From Planctomycetota bacterium (GTDB lineage: Bacteria; Planctomycetota; JAJSAM01; JAJVHW01), in assembly GCA_024280885.1 (NCBI GenBank), contig JAJRPF010000003.1, forward strand, positions 27,876 to 91,875: DNA of 64,000 bases. The letters run 5' to 3'. Positions 18,906 through 29,283 of the stretch are shown here, in pieces; the stretch's first letter is position 1; the number at the start of each line of letters is the position of its first letter. A program made the position numbers and the translations under genes. The notes below the pieces were generated by a model that saw only the letters and a list, made by a program, of their open reading frames with translations, was not told where the DNA came from and ran no database searches.

Positions 18906-20411
18906 ATGAGTGCAGACGCTCCCGAAGTCCCCGATCGTCGGCGCCGCTGGCTGCGCTTGTGGGTACGTTGGACGTTGCGCCTGGCCGTTGTGGGCGTGCT
19001 GCTCGTTGTCACGGGCCTCTTTGCGTGGGCGTGGCGCGATCGCGGTCTGCCGGATGTCGAAGCGTGGCATCGTGCAGCGCCCGAGGGGGAGTTCTCCGCC
19101 GACATGGCGGACGAAGAATTCTCGTTCGACGACTACCTGGCGCTCGAAGAACGCATGTTCGGCGAACTGTCGGATTGGATGATCCCCGCCGAGCGCGCGT
19201 CTCGCTATCTCCGCCATAGTCGATTCCAACGGGGTGGGCCGAGCGACCCGGCTGGGTTCGAGCGCAACTGGAACCGTTCTGTGGAACTCGTCCCGGAGAC
19301 GATCCGCGGCGGCGCGCTGCTCATCCATGGGCTCTCCGACAGTCCGTATAGCTTTCGAACGTTGGCAGAGCTGCTCCGCGACCGCGGGATCTATGTACTC
19401 GCCATTCGACTCCCGGGCCACGGCACGGTTCCGGCTGGGCTATTGGACGTGACGTACGAAGATTGGCGCGCGGCAGTGGACGTTGCCGCGCGGCATGTGG
19501 TGAAGCGCATCGGAGAGGACCGTCCGTTCTACGTCGCCGGCTTCTCCTGCGGCGGAGCACTTGCGACGCAACTCGTCGTGGACGCGGTTGCCGACCCCAC
19601 GCTCCCGGTGCCGGAGCATGTCTTTCTCTTCTCTCCCGCGATCGGGATCACTGCGTTCGCGCGTACTTCGAACTGGCACAAACTATTCAGCTGGATGCCG
19701 CTCTTCGAGAAGAGCAAATGGCTCTCGATCCAGCCGGAGTACGACCCATTCAAGTACAACTCGTTCACGAAGAACGCGGGCGCGCAGATGTGGCGGTTGA
19801 CGCAAGCCGTGAAGGCGGACCTTGCGCGTGTCGAACGCGCCGGACTCGCCGATCGACTCCCGCCCGTCCTCGCGTTCCAGTCGGTCGCCGACGCGACCAT
19901 CGTCGCGCGCGACGTCGTCGATCATCTCTTCGCGCGCCTCCCAGCGAACGGCAGCGAGCTGGTCCTCTTCGACGTGAACGACGACATCTTCATGGGCGGG
20001 CTCTACTCGCGGGATCCGCGCGCCGAGATCGACCGGTTAGAGAGAATGGCGGGGAGCAGTTACAGCACCACCGTCATCACGAATCACGACACTCCGGGCG
20101 ACGTCGTCGTCGCGCGCACGACCGCTCCGGGGGCCGCGTCGCCCACGACGACTGAAGTCGGACTCGCCTGGCCCGTCGACGTCTATTCTCTCAGCCACGT
20201 CGCCATTCCGCTCCCGCCGGACGACGAGCTCTATGGGTATCTCTCCGTACGCGAACGCGCGTCTCGCCGTCTCCCCATCGGTCGACTCGCCCTGCGCGGC
20301 GAGAAGGACGTACTCCGGATAGCTCCCGCGCAACTCCTGCGCCTGCGGGCGAACCCCTTTCACGCCTATATGCTCGGCCGCATCGAAGAAGCCCTCGACG
20401 CGGTGCGCTGA
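18906..20411 (+). CDS. Alpha/beta hydrolase (serine-aminopeptidase-like)
   Basis: LLIHGLSDSPYSFRTLAELL, AGFSCGGALA nucleophile elbow; N-terminal TM. Confidence 0.82.
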   Translation: MSADAPEVPDRRRRWLRLWVRWTLRLAVVGVLLVVTGLFAWAWRDRGLPDVEAWHRAAPEGEFSADMADEEFSFDDYLALEERMFGELSDWMIPAERASRYLRHSRFQRGGPSDPAGFERNWNRSVELVPETIRGGALLIHGLSDSPYSFRTLAELLRDRGIYVLAIRLPGHGTVPAGLLDVTYEDWRAAVDVAARHVVKRIGEDRPFYVAGFSCGGALATQLVVDAVADPTLPVPEHVFLFSPAIGITAFARTSNWHKLFSWMPLFEKSKWLSIQPEYDPFKYNSFTKNAGAQMWRLTQAVKADLARVERAGLADRLPPVLAFQSVADATIVARDVVDHLFARLPANGSELVLFDVNDDIFMGGLYSRDPRAEIDRLERMAGSSYSTTVITNHDTPGDVVVARTTAPGAASPTTTEVGLAWPVDVYSLSHVAIPLPPDDELYGYLSVRERASRRLPIGRLALRGEKDVLRIAPAQLLRLRANPFHAYMLGRIEEALDAVR

Positions 20412-20557
20412 GAGGTCACGACCTCCGGCCGGACCTGCGCTCCGATCTCGGCGTCGCACTCCTCGTCGCATCCCACGTCGTGTCCACTCGCTGACGTGAC
20501 CACGTCGCCCGCTCTCGCCCACGTCGCGCGATCCGTTCACGGGATGGCACAAATGCG

Positions 20558-20574
20558 CTTCTCAATTTGAGAAG
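20558..20574. promoter_or_regulatory. AT-rich palindrome (operator candidate 1)
   Basis: CTTCTCAA-T-TTGAGAAG, intergenic, upstream of TPR gene. Confidence 0.45.
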
Positions 20575-20659
20575 GCGCTCCGCGTCCGTCGACTCGCCTG
20601 GGGCGCTGCTCGCGGTCGCGCAGGCTGCGTTGTTTGGATGGCCATGCTGGTGCTGCGTC

Positions 20660-20674
20660 TTCTCAGTTTGAGAA
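20660..20674. promoter_or_regulatory. AT-rich palindrome (operator candidate 2)
   Basis: TTCTCA-GTT-TGAGAA, same motif as 20558-20574, about 83 nt before the predicted start. Confidence 0.45.
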
Positions 20675-20756
20675 TCGCGGACGACGCGTTCGCCCGGCAC
20701 GCGCTTTGAGCAGGGATGACGCGCAACCGTGGGGCACGCGGAGGGATGGCGAGATC

Positions 20757-22616
20757 ATGGCCGAAGTGCGGAATCAGCACGTGAGTCGAGAGGTGGAGGC
20801 GCCGGATGGTCCCCTTTCGGTTCGCGCCGTCGTCGCCGACGTCACGTCCGTCGTCGGCTACCGCGCGCGCACGCTTCGGCTCTCCACCCATCGGCCCTCG
20901 TTCGGCGGCGATCTGGTCTCCGAGTTCCGAGCGCGGGCGCAGACCGAGATCGGTCGCGATCCGCGCGAGGCCGAGGACATCGCGAGACTCGGCGCCCGAC
21001 TCGCCACGACGATTCGCGATGCACCGGGACGCCATGCGTGTCTCAGCACGCGCGTGGAGGCGGCGCTCGTCGGTGGACGCTCTCTCGCGGCATTGCGCTA
21101 CGTCGACATGCTCGAGACCGCTCCGTTCGCGCGCAGCAACGAACTGCAGGCTGCGCGGCTCGATGCCCTCCGTGTGGACGCGCTCTTCGAGCTTGAGCGC
21201 GACGACGAGGCGTGCGAAATCGGCGCCGCTGCGCTCGCCGTCTTCGAGGGCGCATGTGACGTGCCCGGGGCGATCGCGATGCGCATGCGCCTTGCCGCGC
21301 TCGCGCATCGTCTGGAGCGACCGCGCGAGGCGTTGCGCCACTATGCAAGCGTCGATCGACGGCTCCAGGATGATGCACCGCTCGTCGCGCGCGGCGCCCT
21401 GGCTGCCGGCCGCGCGAACGCGCTCGTTGCATGCCATCGGTTTCGGGCGGCGGAACGTCAGTTTGCCCGGGCGCGGGCGATTCTCGATGACGCCGGCTGC
21501 GAGCGCGAGGTCGCCAACGTAGACCGTGACCATGCACACGCCGACGCGTTGCGTGGTCGGTACGGAGACGCGCTTCGGCGTTACTCCCGCGCGCATGCAA
21601 CCTTCGAGCGCTTGCATGACGAACGCAGCCTGGGGCTCATCCTCCTCGACCGTGCGGAGATCCACCTCCATCTCAACTTGCCCGCCGACGCGTTCGACCT
21701 GGCCGGCCAAGCCGAAGCGCACTTCAGGGGCGCGGGACTGGAGCGGGAGCGCGCCTGGGCGGCCGACGTCGGTGCAGACGCCGCGACGCTCTGTGGAAGG
21801 TTGCGCGAGGCGTGGACACTTCTCGTTCGGGCCGAGAGCATCTACGAACGGCTCGGTTTGTCCGAACTACGGGCGCGTGCGTTGGTGCGGCGCGCGGGCC
21901 TCGCCGAGGGTGAACAGCGCGTCGAGACCGCGCGCACACTGGTCGACGAGGCGGAGTCGCTACTGCCAGCGGAGCCACTCCCGCTCGCGACCGTCGGCGT
22001 CCGTCTCGTGCGGGCGCGTCTCGATCTGTCGGAAGGGAATACCGCGACCGCGATCGAGCGCGTACGCGCGGTGCTCCGGGACTGCCAACACGTCCATGCA
22101 CCCTGGATCTCCGTCGAGTCGCAGCGCATCATGGCTGGCGCATTTGCACGGAGCGGTGAAGTCGCGAAGGCGATCCGCGCCTACGAGAGCGCTGTCGATC
22201 ATCTCGCGTGCCACGGCGGTGGCATTCCGCCCGACGAATTCATGGCGGCGTTCATCGCGAGCCGCGCAGCCGTGTACGCTGAGTTTGGCGAGTTGTTGCT
22301 CTCCGAGGGGCGCGTCCAACGGGCGTTCCAGATCGCGGAGCACGCGCAGTGCGGGGCCGGTGTCGACGTGCTCGCGCGTCTCCCCGCGATCGATACGGTG
22401 AATGGCGAGGGACACGCGACCGCGGCGCGGCTCCGGCACCTACACGAGCGTTTGAACGCGGCGTACTGGCGTGTTGCGCGGCGGAGCCGGGACGCCGACT
22501 TGCGTGGCGTCCGCGTCGTCTGCGCCGCACGCGGTCAGGCAGCGGAGCTCGAGAAAGAGATGACGCGTCTCTGCGCCGGGGAGAACCCGGCGCCACGTCG
22601 CGCAGTTGGGCGCTGA
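20757..22616 (+). CDS. TPR protein resembling the N-terminal part of CHAT proteins, lacking a CHAT domain
   Basis: TPR-like repeats then RLRHLHERLNAAYWRVARRSR...AAELEKEMTRL, followed by a stop and a convergent gene. Confidence 0.72.
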   Translation: MAEVRNQHVSREVEAPDGPLSVRAVVADVTSVVGYRARTLRLSTHRPSFGGDLVSEFRARAQTEIGRDPREAEDIARLGARLATTIRDAPGRHACLSTRVEAALVGGRSLAALRYVDMLETAPFARSNELQAARLDALRVDALFELERDDEACEIGAAALAVFEGACDVPGAIAMRMRLAALAHRLERPREALRHYASVDRRLQDDAPLVARGALAAGRANALVACHRFRAAERQFARARAILDDAGCEREVANVDRDHAHADALRGRYGDALRRYSRAHATFERLHDERSLGLILLDRAEIHLHLNLPADAFDLAGQAEAHFRGAGLERERAWAADVGADAATLCGRLREAWTLLVRAESIYERLGLSELRARALVRRAGLAEGEQRVETARTLVDEAESLLPAEPLPLATVGVRLVRARLDLSEGNTATAIERVRAVLRDCQHVHAPWISVESQRIMAGAFARSGEVAKAIRAYESAVDHLACHGGGIPPDEFMAAFIASRAAVYAEFGELLLSEGRVQRAFQIAEHAQCGAGVDVLARLPAIDTVNGEGHATAARLRHLHERLNAAYWRVARRSRDADLRGVRVVCAARGQAAELEKEMTRLCAGENPAPRRAVGR

Positions 22617-22658
22617 GACGCTGGCGCGCCGCTCTTGCGCACGCCGCTCTTGCGCACG

Positions 22659-23447
22659 TCAACGGCGGCGCCGAGAGAGAACCGACGGGGCGACGCCCTC
22701 GGTGAGTTCGAGTCGGACGCCGGGATCGGCCGAGGTCGCGACGAGCCGTCCGATGACAGCGTCGTTCAGCATGACCTCCACGCCGCCGTCGGCCGCGTTG
22801 CCGACGGCCATATCCGACATCTGGAAGCACGCTTCAGGCGCAACGTGCTCGACGAGGGTAGCGCCTGTCAGGTCGGCGTAGGCCACACGGGAGCGGTGGA
22901 TGCCGGAGCCCCACGAGAAGCTGTAGGCCAGATCGGGCTGCCCGTCGCCGCTGATGTCAGCGACACAGAATGAGACCAGTCCGAAGCCGCCCACGGCGAC
23001 ACCGATTCGTTCGACGCGACTCCCCCGGATCACGAAGCCCTGGTATTGCCGCGGCCCCTCTGTGACCTGCACGAGTTGTGCGCCGAGCTGCTCCCACACC
23101 GCGTCGGTTGTCAGCTCTCGAATGGGAAACACGGCCTCGGGGTTCATCGTCGGGGTGCTCGCGAAGATCGCCTCCCGAACGCGGCGCCGCAATTCGTCGA
23201 GCGATTGGTGCTGAGGCAGTTCCGACCGTTGCGCCGTGGCTGTCGTGGAGACGGAGGGCGCGTTCGACGCGGCGCCGATCGCGACAGAGTCGCTTGTCGC
23301 GCTCGGTTCGGTCAGGCGGGGCGCCTCGCCCTCCGTTGTGCTCACAGGTGCCGGTGCTGGTGCGCGTGCGCACCCGTCTGTTCTCGGAGCGCATGCTCCG
23401 ACGAGGAGCGTCAAGGCCGTGAGTGCGAGGCAGCGAATGGGCAGCAT
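22659..23447 (-). CDS. Lipoprotein, uncharacterised
   Basis: Lipobox LTLLVGAC; AGGAGATAT upstream. Confidence 0.72.
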   Translation of the reverse strand: MLPIRCLALTALTLLVGACAPRTDGCARAPAPAPVSTTEGEAPRLTEPSATSDSVAIGAASNAPSVSTTATAQRSELPQHQSLDELRRRVREAIFASTPTMNPEAVFPIRELTTDAVWEQLGAQLVQVTEGPRQYQGFVIRGSRVERIGVAVGGFGLVSFCVADISGDGQPDLAYSFSWGSGIHRSRVAYADLTGATLVEHVAPEACFQMSDMAVGNAADGGVEVMLNDAVIGRLVATSADPGVRLELTEGVAPSVLSRRRR

Positions 23448-23562
23448 GGGATATCTCCTTTCAAGACGTTAGTCGCGCGCGCCAGCCCGGCGAGTAACGC
23501 CTGTGCAACACGGTACTGGGCAGTCGACGGAAGCTCTCTGTCGCGTTGCGTGTTCCTCCGGC

Positions 23563-25077
23563 ATGCAACATCGACGGCCCTCGGTCGCTCTGCTTTGCCT
23601 GCCAGTCCTCGCTCTTCTCGCGGGCTGCATCACGCCGCCCGCCGTGCTCTCTGGTGGAACGGATCACGTCCCGTTCGACGAACTCCCGCCGGACGCCGAG
23701 TCAGTCGCGGTCGTGGTGGGCGAGGACTCCCAACTTCGGGGCATCTTCGTGCCGTCTGACCCGGGCGCGCCCGTTGTCCTGCATCTACTCGAGTCGGGGG
23801 GATCGGCGACGCACGGCACGCGGGGGATCGGTGCGTACCCGTATCTTGAGCGGTTGGCCGATCGCGGCTTCGCGTCGCTGATACTCGACTACCGCGGCGT
23901 CGGCATGTCCGACGGCGACCGCTCTCCGCATCATCTGCGGGAGGACGCTCTCGCTGCATGGGACGAGGCCGTCCGACGCGCGGGATCACCCTCCCGCGTG
24001 GTTGTTCGCGGGATGTCGATCGGAGCGCTTGCTGCTGCGTCTCTCTTGGAAGACGGCGTCGAACCTGGCGCCGTGATCCTGATTGCGCCCGTCCGAGCGG
24101 AGACGGTCGCCGGGCACTTTGCGCGGGCGTCGTACGGCGGTTTCCTCGGCGGCGCCATCTCGCTCTTCCTGGGCGACGCCGGGGATTCGGATCTGGTGGC
24201 CGCGATCGAGATGTGTCCGTCACCGCTGCTCGTCCTAGCGGCTGCGAGCGACGACGCTCTCCCCGCCGACGAGCGCGCTCTCGTGGAAGTGTCCGTGGCT
24301 TCCGTCGGGGGACGGTTCGAGCTGATTTCGAACGAGACTCATCTCGGGCTGATCCTGCGCACGAACGAGCTCGACGCCCTCGAACTTGCGTTCTTGCAAG
24401 CCCGCTTTCCGGGGCTGCCTCCCGAGCAGAGGCAGAGCGCCGTTCCGCGAGATGCAGAGGGGATCGAGCGGGTCGACGCGTTCGTGCGGCGTCGCCGGAC
24501 CGGTCGCGCGCTGGCGCTGGCAGCAGGCAGACCTGACTTCCCGCAGGAACCATGGGACGAAGAACTCCTCGTTCGCTGGTGGCGGGATCTGACGTGGTCG
24601 CGCGACGTCGCGTTCACGCCGGAACAGGAAGACGCGCTGCTCACGTTCTCCGATCCATCGGGCGTCGCATTGGACCCTCGCGAATTGCCGACCCTGCGAC
24701 GCTTCGCGACGCAGGTGCGCGAAGGGCTCACCGACGATGGGCCCGCGTTCGTCGAGAGCCTACTTGCGGTCGCCCGTGAGCGCGACATCGGCGAACATGC
24801 GTATTACGATCGGCGGCCGCCAGGCGGTGTCTTCGATCCGCTCCTGCAACTCATCGAGGGACTTGCCGAGGCCAATCGCGGAGCCGCGGACAATCCGGAC
24901 GATGCGCCGCAGCGAATGCGGCTCTCGGAGCGAGCGTCATTCCGTGTCGGTCTGCGGCTGTTGCTGAAGGCCGCGGGCATCCCCGAACGCGTGCGTGGAG
25001 ACGCAGCGTCCGGCTGGCTTGTAGAGGTCGACGTCGGCGATGGCTGGAACCCTCTCGATCTCGACATCACGAGATAG
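23563..25077 (+). CDS. Alpha/beta hydrolase-like lipoprotein with C-terminal transglutaminase-like-length extension of unknown family
   Basis: Lipobox LALLAGC; LILDYRGVGMSDG, VVRGMSIGALAAASLL; start 23563 or 23503. Confidence 0.7.
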   Translation: MQHRRPSVALLCLPVLALLAGCITPPAVLSGGTDHVPFDELPPDAESVAVVVGEDSQLRGIFVPSDPGAPVVLHLLESGGSATHGTRGIGAYPYLERLADRGFASLILDYRGVGMSDGDRSPHHLREDALAAWDEAVRRAGSPSRVVVRGMSIGALAAASLLEDGVEPGAVILIAPVRAETVAGHFARASYGGFLGGAISLFLGDAGDSDLVAAIEMCPSPLLVLAAASDDALPADERALVEVSVASVGGRFELISNETHLGLILRTNELDALELAFLQARFPGLPPEQRQSAVPRDAEGIERVDAFVRRRRTGRALALAAGRPDFPQEPWDEELLVRWWRDLTWSRDVAFTPEQEDALLTFSDPSGVALDPRELPTLRRFATQVREGLTDDGPAFVESLLAVARERDIGEHAYYDRRPPGGVFDPLLQLIEGLAEANRGAADNPDDAPQRMRLSERASFRVGLRLLLKAAGIPERVRGDAASGWLVEVDVGDGWNPLDLDITR

Positions 25078-25175
25078 GGAATCCGGCGCCATGACGACGA
25101 GAGGATGCGTCATCGATGCACGACGGTGTCACAACAGTTGGAGCTCCTGTTCACACGTCGTCTAACGTTGTCTCC

Positions 25176-25682
25176 ATGAGACCAGAGGACGTCGCTGCGT
25201 TGCTCTTCGAACCGCCCCCGATGGTGGACGGGGAACTGCGCGTGGTGCTCGCCGCGCGTGTCCCCGGCGATCCAGCGCAAGATTGGGTTCCGGCGTACCA
25301 CTTCGAGCTCTACGTTGAGCGACCCGTCGAGGGGCGCGTCGGGCCGATCGGCCACGTCAATCTGCGGATCGGAGACACGGAGCATGTCCTCATGCACGCG
25401 GGACACATCGGCTACTCGGTCGACCCCGCGTGGCGCGGGCAGCGGTTCGCGGCGCGTGCAGCGATGATGGTGATCGCGTTCGCGCACGCCATCGGCAGGC
25501 AGACGCTCTGGATCACGTGCAACCCCGACAACGCCGCGTCGCTGCGGACGCTCGAGATCCTCGGCGCGGAGCGCGTCGAAGAAGTGGCTGTCCCCCCAGG
25601 CACGGAGATGTATGCGCGGGGAGAACGCCGCAAGATCCGTTTCCGTCTCCGGAGATCGCGCGCTTGCGACGGATCGAAGTGA
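25176..25682 (+). CDS. GNAT-family N-acetyltransferase
   Basis: GHIGYSVDPAWRGQRFAARAAMMVIAFA...NPDNAASLRTLEILGAERVE. Confidence 0.85.
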   Translation: MRPEDVAALLFEPPPMVDGELRVVLAARVPGDPAQDWVPAYHFELYVERPVEGRVGPIGHVNLRIGDTEHVLMHAGHIGYSVDPAWRGQRFAARAAMMVIAFAHAIGRQTLWITCNPDNAASLRTLEILGAERVEEVAVPPGTEMYARGERRKIRFRLRRSRACDGSK

Positions 25683-25694
25683 AGCGACTGCGAC

Positions 25695-26780
25695 CTATTC
25701 CGAGAGAAGCGACTCGAACGCTCGCCGGATCTCGGCGTCCTCGATGTCCATGAGTGCGTTGCCGACGTAGAGCTCGAACGAAGATTGCCCGGGTAGGCTG
25801 CGTGGACGCACTCCGCCGAAGAGCCAGAGTCCCGTCTCTTCAGCGACGCGGTCGCGTGCGGAGAGCGCGGCGTCCGGATCGAGGTCGAGCACGACGTGCA
25901 TCATATTGACGTGTGGCGGATCCGGGATGATGTGCAGACCGGGCGTTCCGTCGAGCGTTGCGGCAAGCCGGCGCGCACGTTCGAGATACGCCGGGAAACG
26001 CTCCAGTTGCGCGTCCAGGCGGCTCGCTGCCGAAGCGACGTTAGGGAGCAGTGTGTAGAGGTTGCCGCCCATCCGACGCTGCCAGAGACGTGCCTCGTCG
26101 ATGAAGTCGCGCGGGCCGAGCAGGAGTGCGCCTGGAAGCGCTCCGATGCCCTTGTAGAACGAGACGTAGATCGAGTCGAAGAGAGCCGCAATCTCGCCGA
26201 ACGGGCGCTCGTAGGCCGCTTGCGCTTCCCAGACACGCGCACCGTCAAGGTGGACCTTCATTCCTCGCGCTCGGGCCAGACCGGAGAGTTCGGAGAGCTC
26301 GCCCCACGACGGGAGCTGTCCACCGTTCTCGCGTGTGGGTAGCTCCACGACGAGTGCCGAGAGTGGCTCCGCGACCGCGGCGAGATCCCGAGGGAGAAGG
26401 ACGCGGTGCGCGGCCCCGACAAGCGTTGCGCGCAGTCCAAAGAGATGGCTGTAGCCGCGCTGCTCATGCAACTCCAAGTGACTGGTCGGGTGCATGCCGA
26501 AGTGGCCATCGGCCCCGCCCCAGATCCGCATGGCGATCCCCTGCGCCATGGTTCCACTCGGAAGGAAACGCGCTGCCGGTAGGTCGAAGAGCGTCGCGAG
26601 TCGCGCTTCGAAGCTCTCGATGAACGCGCCTGCGCCGTAGACGTCCGCATCGACGCCCTGGTCGTGGCACCAGGCCGCGACACGCGCCAACTCGGCGGCT
26701 GCGTCGGGGACCCCGTGACCGTGAAGGACGCGCGAGCGTCGACGCAGTTCGCGGCGCTGCATGGCAAGATCCGTGTCCAT
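25695..26780 (-). CDS. Threonine aldolase / beta-eliminating lyase family
   Basis: FLPSGTMAQGIAMRIW, LDGARVWEAQAAY, SFYKGIGALPGALLLG; PLP-dependent fold-type I layout. Confidence 0.82.
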   Translation of the reverse strand: MDTDLAMQRRELRRRSRVLHGHGVPDAAAELARVAAWCHDQGVDADVYGAGAFIESFEARLATLFDLPAARFLPSGTMAQGIAMRIWGGADGHFGMHPTSHLELHEQRGYSHLFGLRATLVGAAHRVLLPRDLAAVAEPLSALVVELPTRENGGQLPSWGELSELSGLARARGMKVHLDGARVWEAQAAYERPFGEIAALFDSIYVSFYKGIGALPGALLLGPRDFIDEARLWQRRMGGNLYTLLPNVASAASRLDAQLERFPAYLERARRLAATLDGTPGLHIIPDPPHVNMMHVVLDLDPDAALSARDRVAEETGLWLFGGVRPRSLPGQSSFELYVGNALMDIEDAEIRRAFESLLSE

Positions 26781-26914
26781 CGCTGTCTCCTCCAAGGACC
26801 GAGCAGAGGCCGCTGCTCCATCAGACTAGAGCCCTCAGGTGGATGCTAACCCGCGCTACTCACCGACGATCCCCGTTGCCGGTGCCGCACAAGCCCCGGG
26901 CGTCTACCCTGCGG

Positions 26915-28063
26915 CTACTCGGTCTTGCCTGCGACGGTCACCTTGCCCGAGTAGTTGACGCCGACCAGGACGACGCCCTTCCAACCCGGAAGTTCTCCGG
27001 CGGTGAGGTGGTGGAAGCGATCGGTGTCGCGCGCGACGACGTCTTCGTTCCACTGAGAAGCGATACGGGTGAAGACGCGGATCGTCCCGTCGTATCCAGC
27101 GGTCGCGGCCTCCAGCCCGGGTGCGGTCGGGTCCAGGTCGGCCAGCACCGCACCGCGCAGTTTGTCGGGGCCCCGATGGAGGACAACGCGCCCATCCGCG
27201 CGATGATCGTCCGCTCCATCGTCGCTCGTCGTCAGAAACGTCAAGGTGCCGTCGTCGTCGGCCGCCAGCACGTCTCGTCCGGCGGCGGCAATGCGCGCGC
27301 GTCCGGCGTCGCGCTTGTCGCGCGGAATCGGGACCGGGCCGAGCACTCCGCTCAGCGAGATGTCGATGACCGACCCGTCGCGGCACGCGACGACAACTCC
27401 GCCTGATGTGGGCGCGATCGAACGTCCGGGACCGGGCAGTGGCGCAGAGTGGGCGGGCCACGGTGCGGCTGCCTGACGACCGAGCAGGTGGATCTTGTTG
27501 CTGTAACCGGTGACCCAGACGCCGCTCGGGCGGATGCAGACGCCGTGCAGCAGCGCGTTGTCCTCGTATACCTGCGTCGCCGTCCATTCATCGCCGTCGC
27601 GCCTGACGTAGACGACGGCGCCCTTCGCGCCGGCATCGTCTTCGCCGCCGGACGTCACACCGACGGCGACGATCTCGTCTCCCGGTCGATTGGCGTCCAC
27701 GTCGCCGACATCGACCTGGATCATCTCACCGGGCGTTCTGGCGATGATCTCGTCGCGCCACTCGGTTCCATCACGCCAGATCAATCGCAGCGTGTGATCC
27801 GTGCCGACCACGACGATCTCGTTGCCCGGGACGTCGGGCAGAACGTCGCCGACGGCGACACCGCTCAGTCGGCTCCCCGTTTCGAGCAGGACCTGCGACC
27901 ACCACCCGGTTGCCATGGCTTTGGAGCCCGGCTCGCGGGGCCGGGCGCCGGCGGGATCTGAGTCGACGTCGGGGCCGCTCTCAGCTGGACGCGGCGGGTT
28001 GCCGCAACTCGCGAGAGCGATCAGTGAGACCAGCAGAGCGATCGTCGCCGACGGACGGTTCAT
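26915..28063 (-). CDS. FG-GAP/propeller-like lipoprotein
   Basis: Lipobox LIALASCG; VAVGDVLPDVPGNEIVVVG, VDVGDVDANRPGDEIVAVG repeats. Confidence 0.72.
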   Translation of the reverse strand: MNRPSATIALLVSLIALASCGNPPRPAESGPDVDSDPAGARPREPGSKAMATGWWSQVLLETGSRLSGVAVGDVLPDVPGNEIVVVGTDHTLRLIWRDGTEWRDEIIARTPGEMIQVDVGDVDANRPGDEIVAVGVTSGGEDDAGAKGAVVYVRRDGDEWTATQVYEDNALLHGVCIRPSGVWVTGYSNKIHLLGRQAAAPWPAHSAPLPGPGRSIAPTSGGVVVACRDGSVIDISLSGVLGPVPIPRDKRDAGRARIAAAGRDVLAADDDGTLTFLTTSDDGADDHRADGRVVLHRGPDKLRGAVLADLDPTAPGLEAATAGYDGTIRVFTRIASQWNEDVVARDTDRFHHLTAGELPGWKGVVLVGVNYSGKVTVAGKTE

Positions 28064-28155
28064 AGAGTCCTCCGGCGCGCGATCCTACCAGTACTGCGGG
28101 AGATCCGCGCCGGCACTCCGGCCTCGGTCGCCAGTGGAACCAGCCAAGTTGCGTC

Positions 28156-29283
28156 TCAGCGGGCCGGGAAGGGGCCGACGGTCTCGACGCCGAGAGTCTC
28201 CAGGGCCGACTCGTCGCCGTTTGTGGTCCAGACGTCGCCCTTGCCCTTCGAGCCGTCGAAGCGACTCCCCGGTCCGGCGCTTACGTCGACAGTTTCGAGG
28301 AGGTCGTTGCCCGGACCCGAGCGCACGTCGAGTGCACCGAACGTGCAGCCCGTGATCTGGAACCAATCGTCGCTCTTGCCGGTCGAGAAGGTCGCCGTGC
28401 GGTCGAAGATCGTGTCGGTCAGTGTGACGAGTTGCACGTCCGGAGATGCTGTGAGCTTCACTCCCCCGCGGAAGCGAGATCCGGTCGTCTCGACGTCGAT
28501 GTCGCCGCGCAGGTTCACGTCACCCGACGCAGTCGAGTCGAAGAAGCGCAGAGCGCCGTTGGCGCGGACGACGGTCACTTTCACCGAGCCGAAGTCGCAA
28601 CGCCTCGCGAAGATCCCGGCCGCGACGTCGCTCGGGCGATTCGGAGAACGCGCCAGGACGGATGTCGCGCCGGTGATCGTGCTGTCGGTGGCGACGAGCT
28701 GTGTTCTGTGCGAGGAACCCGCCATCTTGAGCACGCCACCGACGGACGTGTTCACAAGCGTGGCGACGGCGACACGACTGGCCTGCGTGCGACGCATATT
28801 GATCTTGAGATTGCCGGAGATCTCGACGGTATCGAGGCCGAATTCGCTGCGCAGTCCACCTGTGAAGACGACGTTGCGTGGACGCGGCGTGGCGACGCCG
28901 TCGGCGCCTCGCTCTACGGCGATCTCGGAGGCGCGCGATCGTCCGAACTTCAACTTCCAGTCGCGCGTCACGCCCACGGCATCGAAGAAGCTCCCACCGT
29001 TGATCTGTGTCTCGCCACGGCCGGCGATCCGGAGTCCGGTCTCGGTCGGTGTGATCGTGAGCAGCGCGGGTCCGCTCGGACCCGTGAGGATGAGGTCGCC
29101 GTTGCGCACCTTCACCTTGACGTTCGGAGGGGGCGGCGCCTTGGTTCCGCCACCACCGCCACCTCGGTGGTAGTCCGCATGAGCAACCGGTGCGGCCACG
29201 AGCATCAGGGCAGAGAGCAATGTGAGTGCTGCCACAGCGGGCAGCAGACGTACGGCGTGCGTCTTCGAGACCGAGTTCTTCAT
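28156..29283 (-). CDS. Exported repetitive beta-structured protein
   Basis: Signal peptide ...VAAPVAHA; Gly-rich then repeated beta-strand-like segments. Confidence 0.7.
   Translation of the reverse strand: MKNSVSKTHAVRLLPAVAALTLLSALMLVAAPVAHADYHRGGGGGGTKAPPPPNVKVKVRNGDLILTGPSGPALLTITPTETGLRIAGRGETQINGGSFFDAVGVTRDWKLKFGRSRASEIAVERGADGVATPRPRNVVFTGGLRSEFGLDTVEISGNLKINMRRTQASRVAVATLVNTSVGGVLKMAGSSHRTQLVATDSTITGATSVLARSPNRPSDVAAGIFARRCDFGSVKVTVVRANGALRFFDSTASGDVNLRGDIDVETTGSRFRGGVKLTASPDVQLVTLTDTIFDRTATFSTGKSDDWFQITGCTFGALDVRSGPGNDLLETVDVSAGPGSRFDGSKGKGDVWTTNGDESALETLGVETVGPFPAR

Noticed and set aside
20412-20425. GAGGTC-AC-GACCTC hairpin after the hydrolase stop
   Set aside because: Stem short, no U-tract; not enough to call a terminator
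20562-21722. 386-aa minus-strand ORF antisense to the TPR gene
   Set aside because: High-GC shadow ORF; no domain pattern, and opposite strand has coherent TPR coding
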